DNA of 10,903 nucleotides from assembly GCA_031286005.1 (NCBI GenBank), contig JAITVC010000245.1:1-10903 (forward strand). The letters run 5' to 3'. Below the pieces are notes generated by a model. The model saw only the letters and a program-made list of their open reading frames with translations, was not told where the DNA came from and searched no databases. Position 1 is the first letter of the stretch. Each line of letters starts with the position of its first letter. Positions 1 through 5,664 of the stretch are shown here, piece after piece. Both the position numbers and the translations under genes were made by a program. Source of the stretch: Bacteroidales bacterium. GTDB taxonomy: Bacteria; Bacteroidota; Bacteroidia; Bacteroidales; P3.

Positions 1-392
1 CGCCATACATGAGAATAACGGGTCAAGTTGGAACTCCCGAAATACACAATTTCATTATCAATAAGAATTAACTTGCGATGGTTTCGAGAGTTGTTTTTTG
101 AGAAGGTGGCCAGAAAGAATAACTTTAACTTCTTAAAGAATCGCACGTGCCCGCCGTGTTCGCGAATGCGTTTGGCAAGAGGCTCGAAAAGCATACTGCC
201 GTATGCATCCAAAAGCAATCTGACTTCAACGCCTTGTTTGCATTTCTCAATAAGCGCATTGGTCAATTGCTCGCCCACATCATCGTTTGTGATGCGGTAC
301 ATTTCGATAAAAACAGAGTGTTGAGCATTTTCTATATCCTTTAAAATGCTATGAAAAAAATCCACATTATTATCAAACAGATGAGGTTTCAT
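1..392 (-). CDS. Phospholipase D / cardiolipin synthase-like protein (N-terminal 130 residues, runs off the left edge)
   Basis: The minus-strand reading frame is open from ATG at 392-390 to the window edge, giving 130 residues without a stop. It starts MKPHLFDNNVDFFHSI and has the layout of a PLD-fold half: an early FIEMYRITND strand, then a helix and a strand with VEVRLLLDAYGS, then KRIREHGGHVRFF, and finally the first HKD signature NHRKLILIDNEIVYFGSSNLT (His, Lys and Asp in HxKx4D spacing, followed by GSSN). Family members transfer phosphatidyl groups (cardiolipin synthesis) or hydrolyse phosphodiesters. The second HKD half expected in cardiolipin synthases would lie outside the window. No N-terminal membrane segments are present, unlike classical Cls enzymes, which fits short ClsB/C-like or general PLD-like proteins. 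The start lies only 5 bases from a promoter box. The family is clear; the substrate is not. Confidence 0.85.
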   Translation of the reverse strand, partial: MKPHLFDNNVDFFHSILKDIENAQHSVFIEMYRITNDDVGEQLTNALIEKCKQGVEVRLLLDAYGSMLFEPLAKRIREHGGHVRFFKKLKLFFLATFSKNNSRNHRKLILIDNEIVYFGSSNLTRYSHVW

Positions 393-397
393 GAGTG

Positions 398-405
398 CAA
401 AGATA
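398..405 (-). promoter_or_regulatory. Bacteroidota -7 promoter box of the PLD-like gene
   Basis: The minus strand reads TATCTTTG, a perfect TAnnTTTG box, within the 14-base word TTTGTATCTTTGCA that recurs at other promoters here. It lies between the stop of the upstream hydrolase gene (410-412) and the ATG at 392. A possible upstream TTTG is at 424-421, but the gap is 15 bases rather than the usual 19-21. With the usual start about 4 bases after the box, the transcript would begin within 1-2 bases of the ATG. Confidence 0.7.
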
Positions 406-409
406 CAAA

Positions 410-1039
410 TTATTTTTGAACAAATGTTATTTTGCAGACCTCATGTAAACGTTTGTTTTGTAAAATATCGGAGGGGAAGATGATAAATTCTTTGAATAAC
501 GGGAAAGAATGCCGCCGGTCTTCGCTCAAATCAATGTTGGCACAAAGAAAAGCACGATGCACCAGCTCTGTGCAATATAAGGTTGAGCTATCCGAAAGGC
601 TGTAATCATGGTCGAAAAGGAGTTGCTGCCGAAAGAACTCTTGGGCTTTATCAATAATCTGATTGGAAATCTCTGCAATCGAATCAAACCGCATAACTAC
701 GCCGTCAACGGTTCGGTCGTGCCCAAAGAACCGTGCAATAGGGTCGTATTTGATGGTTTCACGTCCGCCGGTTTCTTCGCCCTCTCCCGGCACAGCGTGG
801 ACAACATACCATTCTTCGGTGCTATCCTTGACTAAAAGTCCGACATGGGAATAAGACTTTTCTTTATCGGCTATGTTTACAACTCTGCTTGCGGTTCCTC
901 GCCCTAATCGGAACACCAAATCACCTTCTTGAAGAAGGCTTTGGTCAATAGAGAAACAGTCTGTCGCTATCGGATGATTGCAACAGACTGTTAACAGTAG
1001 AAGTAACGGGAGAACCCGTTTTAGAGAAGAAGGAATCAC
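410..1039 (-). CDS. Permuted NlpC/P60 (YiiX/YebB-like) papain-fold hydrolase, probably exported
   Basis: This is a roughly 209-residue protein of the permuted NlpC/P60 superfamily, whose members cleave peptide or amide bonds in cell-wall or lipid-linked substrates. Visible features in order: a hydrophobic N-terminus (VLPLLLLLTVCCN, residues 9-21) acting as signal peptide, with Cys19/20 possible lipidation sites though the lipobox is poor; the opening motif LLQEGDLVFRLGRG (about 35-48); SYSHVGLLV with the catalytic His at about 65; and LYCTELVHRAF with the nucleophile Cys at about 156. The order His before Cys marks the permuted version of the fold. I chose GTG at 1039-1037, which overlaps the upstream TAG stop by one base (TAGTG) and puts a short basic segment directly before the hydrophobic core. 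An alternative GTG at 1063 would add 8 residues and overlap the upstream gene by 25 bases. It is cotranscribed with the lipoprotein gene upstream. The true substrate is unknown. Confidence 0.83.
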   Translation of the reverse strand: MIPSSLKRVLPLLLLLTVCCNHPIATDCFSIDQSLLQEGDLVFRLGRGTASRVVNIADKEKSYSHVGLLVKDSTEEWYVVHAVPGEGEETGGRETIKYDPIARFFGHDRTVDGVVMRFDSIAEISNQIIDKAQEFFRQQLLFDHDYSLSDSSTLYCTELVHRAFLCANIDLSEDRRHSFPLFKEFIIFPSDILQNKRLHEVCKITFVQK

Positions 1040-1428
1040 TATTTTCCCAAATCGATTACCCACTTTTCTTCAACCTTTTTGAGTTTAATTTCGTTTTCTT
1101 CGGTTTTTCCGTCATTAGTTGTGATTTTCAGTTTAACTGTGGCAGAATTACCGTCTTCGGCGATTGTTTCGGAAAGGATTTCATAGTCTTTGAAAGCCAT
1201 TTTACTGCCTTCTTCTTCGGCAGATTTTTCCATTTTTTCAACTAAAGCAGCAGTTTCCTCTTTGTCGGTTTCAGAATTGAAACCCATGCAGCCTAATGCT
1301 TTTTCAAATTCTTTAGCTTCCATAGCTTTGAAGAAAGTTTTTACTGTGCCCGAAGGTGTGTTACTTCCGCCGCCGCAAGATGCGAAAACAAAGGCGCAAA
1401 TGGCCATTAAGATAGATAATTTTTTCAT
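1039..1428 (-). CDS. Small lipoprotein with DUF4878-like (NTF2-fold) domain
   Basis: The gene encodes 129 residues. It begins with a lipoprotein signal peptide, MKKLSILMAICAFVFASC, whose lipobox FASC predicts a lipidated Cys18 followed by a Gly/Ser linker. From about residue 27 (GTVKTFFKAMEAKEFEKAL) to the end (VEEKWVIDLGK) it resembles DUF4878 proteins: a helix carrying residues of the pattern V..F..A...k.fe.a, then alternating strands ending in W-V-I-D. Such domains are small cone-shaped NTF2-like folds with no established activity, and the role here is unknown. It is the first gene of a unit with the NlpC/P60-like hydrolase, and its TAG stop overlaps that gene's likely GTG start. The start has a leader of about 40 bases behind the promoter box at 1480-1473. 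The middle of the protein is rich in Glu and Lys. Confidence 0.85.
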   Translation of the reverse strand: MKKLSILMAICAFVFASCGGGSNTPSGTVKTFFKAMEAKEFEKALGCMGFNSETDKEETAALVEKMEKSAEEEGSKMAFKDYEILSETIAEDGNSATVKLKITTNDGKTEENEIKLKKVEEKWVIDLGK

Positions 1429-1472
1429 GGTGATTTTGTTTTGTTTGTTTATAATTTATTTGTTTTGATTTG

Positions 1473-1480
1473 CAAAGATA
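1473..1480 (-). promoter_or_regulatory. Bacteroidota -7 promoter box of the DUF4878 lipoprotein unit
   Basis: The minus strand reads TATCTTTG inside TTTGTATCTTTGCA, 44 bases before the ATG at 1428. No good TTTG-type -33 element sits at the expected distance. The leader is A/T-rich with no Shine-Dalgarno sequence, as is usual in this phylum. Confidence 0.75.
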
Positions 1481-1488
1481 CAAAAAAT

Positions 1489-1515
1489 TTATGAGTTATG
1501 GGTTATTAGTTATGA
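1489..1515. repeat. Degenerate short repeats of GAGTTATG type
   Basis: Three neighbouring imperfect copies of an 8-base unit (GAGTTATG, GGTTATTA, GTTATGAA) lie in the gap between the permease gene and the lipoprotein promoter. They are low-complexity and no function is apparent. Confidence 0.4.
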
Positions 1516-1537
1516 ATTTTAATATTTAATATGATAT

Positions 1538-2746
1538 TTATTTTTTGGAAATGTTTCGCAATGGCGCCAAACTTGAGATTAATCCAACTATAAGCACAAT
1601 AGCAAACACCAACCCAAAGTCCGACCATTGAATTTGCACCGGATAGGCACCCACCACAAAACCATCACCGCCGCCGCCGAGTTTGAGAAAGCCAAATGTT
1701 TGTTGCAGCCAAGCAATGCCGCCGCCGATAAACAAGCCGCAAAAGCCGCCAACGAAAGCAATCATCAAACCTTCGAGCCAAAAGATTTGCCGCAGCATGA
1801 TGGTAGAAGCACCCATGCTACGCAAAATGGCCATATCCTTACGTTTGTCATAAATCACCATAAACAGCGAGCCAATCATGTTGAATGTGGCGATAAGCAA
1901 GATAAACGACAGGATTAAAATGATGCTCAACCGCTCGGATTGGATGGTCTTGTAATACATTTCCTGTTGTTGTGTGCGGTTTTTAACCGAAAAGTCATCG
2001 CCCACGAGGGCTTGAATTTGACTTTGCACACGGGATAATTTGGCATCGGGTGCTAATCTGATTTCGATGGCCGAAATCTCGTTCTCGGCACCGATGAGCG
2101 TTTGTGCGAAATCCAACGATGTGAGGATAAATTTCTCATCATATTCCATAATGGTAGAAAAACTTCCCACGGGCAAGGCATAATCAACCGAGAATGCTTC
2201 CGGCGATAAGATGTTCATCGTTTTTCCACGTTTCGGCACATAAAACCCAACAGGCTCGTAAGGATTTCGCAAATTAATGCCGAGATTCGCGTAGAGACCC
2301 TAGCCCACCACCGTAAAGGCTGTTTCGCCCGAAGATAACCGGTATTTGCCATCCACAATATGTTGGTCGATTTGAGTTAAGCGCTCAAAATCTTGACCAA
2401 CGCCTTTGATAGTGGCCACGCATTGCTGATCGTTATAGCGTAGTAAAACCGATTCTTCAAACGTTGGCACACACACCGAAACACCTTCGATAGCTGTTAT
2501 CTTGGTCAAATTGATTTCATCTTGTTCAAAATATTTGCCTTCCACAACTTGAATCTTCAAATCGGGGTCGAAACTATTGTATAGGCCTTTGATTAATACA
2601 TTCAACCCGTTGAACACCGACAGCACCATGATTAGCGCCGCCGTTCCCACAGCAATGCTCACCGTAGAAATGCCCGAAACCCAGTTGACCAACCGGGATT
2701 TCTTGGCAAACAGATACCGCAAAGCTATGCGAAACGGGACATTCAC
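1538..2746 (-). pseudogene. LolC/LolE-type ABC transporter permease interrupted by an in-frame TAG codon
   Basis: The reading frame from GTG at 2746 to the TAA at 1540-1538 is continuous (402 codons) except for one TAG at 2302-2300. Both sides of the stop match the same family in the same frame, so this is one gene and not two. LolC/E proteins extract lipoproteins from the inner membrane with the ATPase LolD and are about 400 residues long, as here. Layout: cytoplasmic IALRYLFAKKSR, first membrane segment at about 22-48, a periplasmic domain to about 270, then an FtsX-type domain with segments at about 274-298, 323-346 and 376-394, and the cytoplasmic DKRKDMAILRSMGAS loop at 300-314. The residue replaced by the stop (149) sits in TVVG-stop-GLYANLGIN. 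The start overlaps the rbfA stop by 4 bases (GTGA). As read, translation would give a 148-residue fragment with one membrane segment; a TTG at 2272 could restart the rest. Read-through, a recent mutation and a base error are all possible. Confidence 0.8.
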
Positions 2747-3078
2747 GACTGCTTCAAAAGTTCGTCAATACGTTCGATGCGATCCAGCGAATCGTCGAGA
2801 AAGAATTGCAAATCGGGCACAATCCGCACCTGACGTTTGATGCGCTCGCCCAGCAAATGGCGGATTTCCGACTTCTTGGCCTGAACTTGTTTCACAACGG
2901 CCGCTTTGTCTTTGGTTGCAAAAACGCTGAGGTTCACACGTGCCACCGACATGTCGGGCGTAATGTTGACGCGTGTAACGCTAATCATCGTATTCGGGAT
3001 AATCACTTCGCGAAGTAAAATATCCGCTAAATCTTTTTGCAAAAGACTGTTCACTTTTTGTTGACGTGTTGTTTCCAT
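2743..3078 (-). CDS. rbfA: Ribosome-binding factor A
   Basis: RbfA binds the 30S subunit near the 5' end of 16S rRNA and helps late maturation, including in the cold. The 111-residue product starts METTRQQKVNSLLQKDLADI and continues through a strand-helix-strand KH-like core: MISVTRVNITPDMSVARVNLSVF (about 31-53), then KKSEIRHLLGERIKRQVRIVPDLQFFLDDSLDRIERIDELL (about 68-108), which is the classic RbfA C-terminal pattern including the LxFxxDxS motif. I place the start at 3078; an in-frame ATG at 3093 lies inside the -7 box itself and could not be transcribed from this promoter. The box ends 4 bases before the ATG, so the mRNA should be nearly leaderless. The stop overlaps the permease start by 4 bases, indicating translational coupling. 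Length and motifs are normal for the family. Confidence 0.93.
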   Translation of the reverse strand: METTRQQKVNSLLQKDLADILLREVIIPNTMISVTRVNITPDMSVARVNLSVFATKDKAAVVKQVQAKKSEIRHLLGERIKRQVRIVPDLQFFLDDSLDRIERIDELLKQS

Positions 3079-3082
3079 TTTG

Positions 3083-3090
3083 CAAAGATA
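3083..3090 (-). promoter_or_regulatory. Bacteroidota -7 promoter box of rbfA
   Basis: The minus strand reads TATCTTTG within TTTGTATCTTTGCA. Only CAAA separates the box from the rbfA ATG, so the transcript probably starts at or within one base of the start codon. The -33 position reads TTTT rather than TTTG. The box is one arm of a perfect 11-base inverted repeat with the divergent promoter at 3129-3139. Confidence 0.75.
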
Positions 3091-3099
3091 CAAATTTTA

Positions 3100-3122
3100 A
3101 TTGAGAATGAAAAATTGAGAAT
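3100..3122. repeat. Direct repeat ATTGAGAAT between divergent promoters
   Basis: ATTGAGAAT occurs at 3100-3108 and again at 3114-3122, spaced 14 bases start to start, exactly in the segment that would hold the -33 regions of both the rbfA and the antiporter promoters. It may be a regulator site or a low-complexity remnant; the sequence does not decide. Confidence 0.45.
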
Positions 3123-3129
3123 TATTTCG

Positions 3130-3137
3130 TATCTTTG
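3130..3137 (+). promoter_or_regulatory. Bacteroidota -7 promoter box of the antiporter gene
   Basis: The sequence is TATCTTTG followed by CACC, 45 bases before the ATG at 3183. The -33 region is weak (AATG at the expected place). It is divergent from the rbfA promoter, and 39 bases separate the two boxes. Confidence 0.75.
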
Positions 3138-3151
3138 CACCTCAAAACATA

Positions 3152-3167
3152 ACGCCACAATTGGCGT
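3152..3167 (+). promoter_or_regulatory. Perfect dyad in the antiporter 5' leader
   Basis: ACGCCA-CAAT-TGGCGT forms a 6-base-pair, G/C-rich stem with a 4-base loop, ending 15 bases before the start codon and beginning 14 bases after the -7 box. It could be an RNA hairpin in the leader or a DNA operator for a dimeric repressor just downstream of the transcription start. It is too short to be called a known riboswitch. Confidence 0.5.
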
Positions 3168-3182
3168 AAAAACAGTTGAATT

Positions 3183-4142
3183 ATGTTAATAAACATCTTA
3201 TTGGTCGTTTTAGGAATGCTCTTGTTGATTAAAGGTGGCGATTGGCTCGTTGACGGAGCTTCTGCTTTGGCACGACGTTACAAATTATCAGAACTTGCCA
3301 TTGGGCTTACCATTGTGGCCTTTGGAACTTCTGCCCCCGAATTTGTGGTGAGTTTTGTAGCTGCGCTTGGCGGACACCCCGAAATCAGTTTGGGCAACGT
3401 GATTGGTAGCAACAATTTCAACTTGTTCCTCATTCTTGGCGTTACGGGATTGATTGCGCCCATAGCCGTTCAGCGCAGTTCCATCCGCATGGAAATACCC
3501 CTTTCCCTGCTGGCCGCAATCGTGCTGTTTGTGCTTGGAAATTATGGTCTTGGCGCAAAAGATACTATAACCCGTTTAGAAGGTTTTATTTTGTTGATGT
3601 TTTTTGCATTGTTTCTGTTCTTGGTGTTTAGAAGCATGAAATCGACAGCCCCCGAAGTTGAAACCACATCCGGCACAAAGCCTGTTTCGTTAACCAAGTC
3701 CATCGTATTTATCCTGTTAGGCTTGGCTTGCTTGGTGGGTGGAGGGAAGTTTGTAGTCGATGGAGCAGTGGGATTGGCTCGAGCATTTGATATTAGCGAA
3801 AAAGTGATTGGGCTTACCATCGTAGCCCTCGGCACATCCCTGCCCGAATTAGTTACCTCTATCACCGCCATCCTCAAAAAGAGCGGCGATATAGCCATCG
3901 GCAATATCATAGGTTCCAACATTTTTAACATCTTTTTCATCTTGGGAACGAGCACCACGATTCATCCCATGCCCTTTTCGCCGGTATTCAACCACGATAT
4001 TTATATCCTCGTGTTTGGCACATTGCTCCTGCTTGGCGCAATGTTCATCGGCAAAAAATACCGTTTAGACCGCTGGCAAGCCACCATTTTCATGATAAGT
4101 TACATCGGATACGTCGTATTTTTGATTATGAAAGACCAATAA
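3183..4142 (+). CDS. Calcium/sodium antiporter, CaCA family (YrbG-like)
   Basis: This is a 319-residue inner-membrane protein with about ten hydrophobic segments and the two inverted alpha repeats that define the Ca2+/cation antiporter superfamily. Repeat 1: GLTIVAFGTSAPEFVVS (41-57) and LGNVIGSNNFNLFLILG (70-86). Repeat 2: GLTIVALGTSLPELVTS (210-226) and IGNIIGSNIFNIFFILG (239-255). The acidic residues Glu53 and Glu223 and the Asn residues of the GSN motifs would line the ion path. The central loop at about 152-170 separates the halves, as in bacterial YrbG. It exchanges Ca2+ for Na+ (or H+) across the inner membrane; the actual ions cannot be read from sequence. Repeat 1 has GSNNFN where GSNIFN is usual, a small deviation. 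The gene is monocistronic by layout: its own promoter, a leader with a dyad, and a hairpin right after the TAA. Confidence 0.92.
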   Translation: MLINILLVVLGMLLLIKGGDWLVDGASALARRYKLSELAIGLTIVAFGTSAPEFVVSFVAALGGHPEISLGNVIGSNNFNLFLILGVTGLIAPIAVQRSSIRMEIPLSLLAAIVLFVLGNYGLGAKDTITRLEGFILLMFFALFLFLVFRSMKSTAPEVETTSGTKPVSLTKSIVFILLGLACLVGGGKFVVDGAVGLARAFDISEKVIGLTIVALGTSLPELVTSITAILKKSGDIAIGNIIGSNIFNIFFILGTSTTIHPMPFSPVFNHDIYILVFGTLLLLGAMFIGKKYRLDRWQATIFMISYIGYVVFLIMKDQ

Positions 4143-4143
4143 A

Positions 4144-4169
4144 AAACATGACATTTTGTCATGTTTCTC
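4144..4169 (+). terminator. Hairpin terminator after the antiporter gene
   Basis: AAACATGACA (4144-4153), loop TTT, TGTCATGTTT (4157-4166) make a perfect 10-base-pair stem starting one base after the stop codon. The A-rich left flank and TTT right end suit an intrinsic terminator, although the U tract is short. Confidence 0.7.
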
Positions 4170-4239
4170 CAATTCCCAATTTTCCATTTCAAGATAGAAA
4201 CTAATAAAAAGGCACTTTTAAGTAATGTTCAGCTATACT

Positions 4240-4260
4240 TCTCCTGTACATCTCCTGTAC
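4240..4260. repeat. Tandem TCTCCTGTAC repeat
   Basis: Two identical 10-base copies, TCTCCTGTAC at 4240-4249 and at 4251-4260, are separated by a single A, giving an 11-base period, close to one helical turn. They lie about 75-96 bases upstream of the next promoter box (4336-4343), in an otherwise featureless A/T-rich gap. They could be a binding site for a regulator of the downstream operon. Confidence 0.55.
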
Positions 4261-4335
4261 TCTTTCATACCAGTAACCTCAATCAAAAACCGGTTATAAA
4301 ATCTAAAAAATAAACTTTCATTCATAAAAAAATTG

Positions 4336-4343
4336 TATCTTTG
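4336..4343 (+). promoter_or_regulatory. Bacteroidota -7 promoter box of the protease/DUF5686 operon
   Basis: TATCTTTG followed by CACA lies 41 bases before the ATG at 4385. No convincing TTTG element is found 19-21 bases upstream, which may mean dependence on an activator. The leader is A-rich without a Shine-Dalgarno site. Confidence 0.75.
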
Positions 4344-4384
4344 CACATTCAAAAACAAATTAACTCAATTAAAAAAACATAATC

Positions 4385-5653
4385 ATGAAAACACATCAAT
4401 TAACAGCAGCATTTATAGTCCTTTTGGGACTTTTGGTAAACACGACCTTTGCTCAAAATAAGGCAGACTGTGAAAACATCGTAGCAGCAACGGTAGATGC
4501 TATTAATACGCAAACACCCGAACAGCTTGAGAAATTTCTTGCACCTGATTTTATGTTTTCGGGACAACAATCGCCAATGGCAAGTGTAGTGATGAATCAA
4601 CTGGTTAAACAGTTGAACGACCAGGTTAAAGATTATAAGAAAATAAGCGAATCGGAACATAATGGCGAATTGACACTGGTTTACGAATTTACATATACTC
4701 AAAAATTAGGACAACGCTCCACAACGTTTGTTTTTAACAACAGTAATCAACTCAAACAATTGGATTTATTTACTCTGCAGAGAAAAACATTGAAAGACGG
4801 CGATACTAAGATTGAAAAAAGCACGCAGGAAATTATTACCATCCCCATAGAAATACGAAATAAGATACTTACGACAAAAGCTATGATCAACGGCGAAAGC
4901 AGAACGTTTATCATCGACAACGGCTCGCCTAAGTTGATACTGAACAGCAAATATTTTAAAAGCGAAAATGACAGTGCGATAAGTTTCAGCAATGCACAAG
5001 GTGTAAATTCGTCTATTTCAAATATGGACATTATACAAGTGAAAGAGTTTAATTTTTATGGCATAGAGATTAAAGAAAGCAAGTTGCTGACGATGGATAT
5101 TACTCATCTGGAAAAAGAATTAGAAACCGAAATCTATGGTTTGATCGGTTATGAAGTGTATAAAGATTATGATATGCTGTTTGATTATGCTAATAATACC
5201 CTCACTCTCATTCAACCCAATGTTGCCCAAACCTATCTTGAAACTCACTATAAACAAAGCAAAATCGAAGAAAATCCAATTGAAATATTCGGCCATATTC
5301 CGTCAGTGAAAGGAAAAATAGGGCAAACCGAACTTCTGTTTGGTGTGGATTGTGGAGCATCCGGTAATTTGCTGGATAAGAAATTTTTTGCGTCCATGAA
5401 AAAAGATCTGTCAAATTTAGAAAACACAAATTTGCAGGGTGCAGGTGAAACGAGGAATGTTGAATCTGGAGACCTAAAAGAAATAACCATCGGTAAAAGG
5501 AAATTCCGAAACACACAGACCGTTTTCAATGATATGAGTCACTTGAATACGGCGTATAAGATGCAATTGGACGGATTGGTTGGATATGAAATTCTGTCGA
5601 AGCAAAAGGTGTTATTGAGTTTTCAAAACAAGCAATTGTTTTTTATTGATTAA
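4385..5653 (+). CDS. Secreted two-lobed retropepsin-like aspartic protease with N-terminal NTF2-like domain
   Basis: The 422-residue product has a signal peptide (1-23, ending TTFAQ). Residues about 27-135 resemble an NTF2/SnoaL-like or DUF3887-like domain (IVAATVDAINTQTPEQLEKF, then strands). Two aspartic-protease-type lobes follow. Lobe 1: AMINGESRTFIIDNGSPKLI with Asp178-Asn-Gly-Ser, and the closing YGLIGYEVYKDYDMLFDYAN. Lobe 2: GKIGQTELLFGVDCGASGNL with Asp322-Cys-Gly-Ala, and the closing DGLVGYEILSKQKVLLSF. The tandem lobes suggest a monomer that forms a pepsin-like pair of catalytic Asp residues. Both triads depart from the usual D-T/S-G: Asn179 and Cys323 replace Thr/Ser, so activity is plausible but not assured. 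Location is periplasm or outside. Eleven bases after its stop comes a DUF5686 gene, so the two are probably cotranscribed. The lobes could instead act as a binding scaffold. Confidence 0.78.
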   Translation: MKTHQLTAAFIVLLGLLVNTTFAQNKADCENIVAATVDAINTQTPEQLEKFLAPDFMFSGQQSPMASVVMNQLVKQLNDQVKDYKKISESEHNGELTLVYEFTYTQKLGQRSTTFVFNNSNQLKQLDLFTLQRKTLKDGDTKIEKSTQEIITIPIEIRNKILTTKAMINGESRTFIIDNGSPKLILNSKYFKSENDSAISFSNAQGVNSSISNMDIIQVKEFNFYGIEIKESKLLTMDITHLEKELETEIYGLIGYEVYKDYDMLFDYANNTLTLIQPNVAQTYLETHYKQSKIEENPIEIFGHIPSVKGKIGQTELLFGVDCGASGNLLDKKFFASMKKDLSNLENTNLQGAGETRNVESGDLKEITIGKRKFRNTQTVFNDMSHLNTAYKMQLDGLVGYEILSKQKVLLSFQNKQLFFID

Positions 5654-5664
5654 ACAATTAAATT

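Noticed and set aside
28..344. Plus-strand open frames at the left edge
   Set aside because: They are antisense to the PLD-like gene, which has a clear HKD motif on the minus strand; their translations show no family features.
1628..1918. Plus-strand 96-residue open frame inside the permease gene
   Set aside because: It is antisense to the conserved FtsX-like domain, lacks a promoter and has a composition expected of a mirror frame.
1538..2272. Separate short permease gene starting at TTG 2272
   Set aside because: The nine codons between 2299 and 2273 continue the family pattern in the same frame after the TAG, so this is the downstream part of one interrupted gene.
3079..3093. Upstream in-frame ATG (MYLCK) as the rbfA start
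   Set aside because: It lies inside the -7 promoter box TATCTTTG and upstream of the conserved METTRQ start, so it would not be on the transcript.
3278..3958. Minus-strand open frames across the antiporter gene
   Set aside because: They mirror the conserved alpha repeats on the plus strand and have no independent support.
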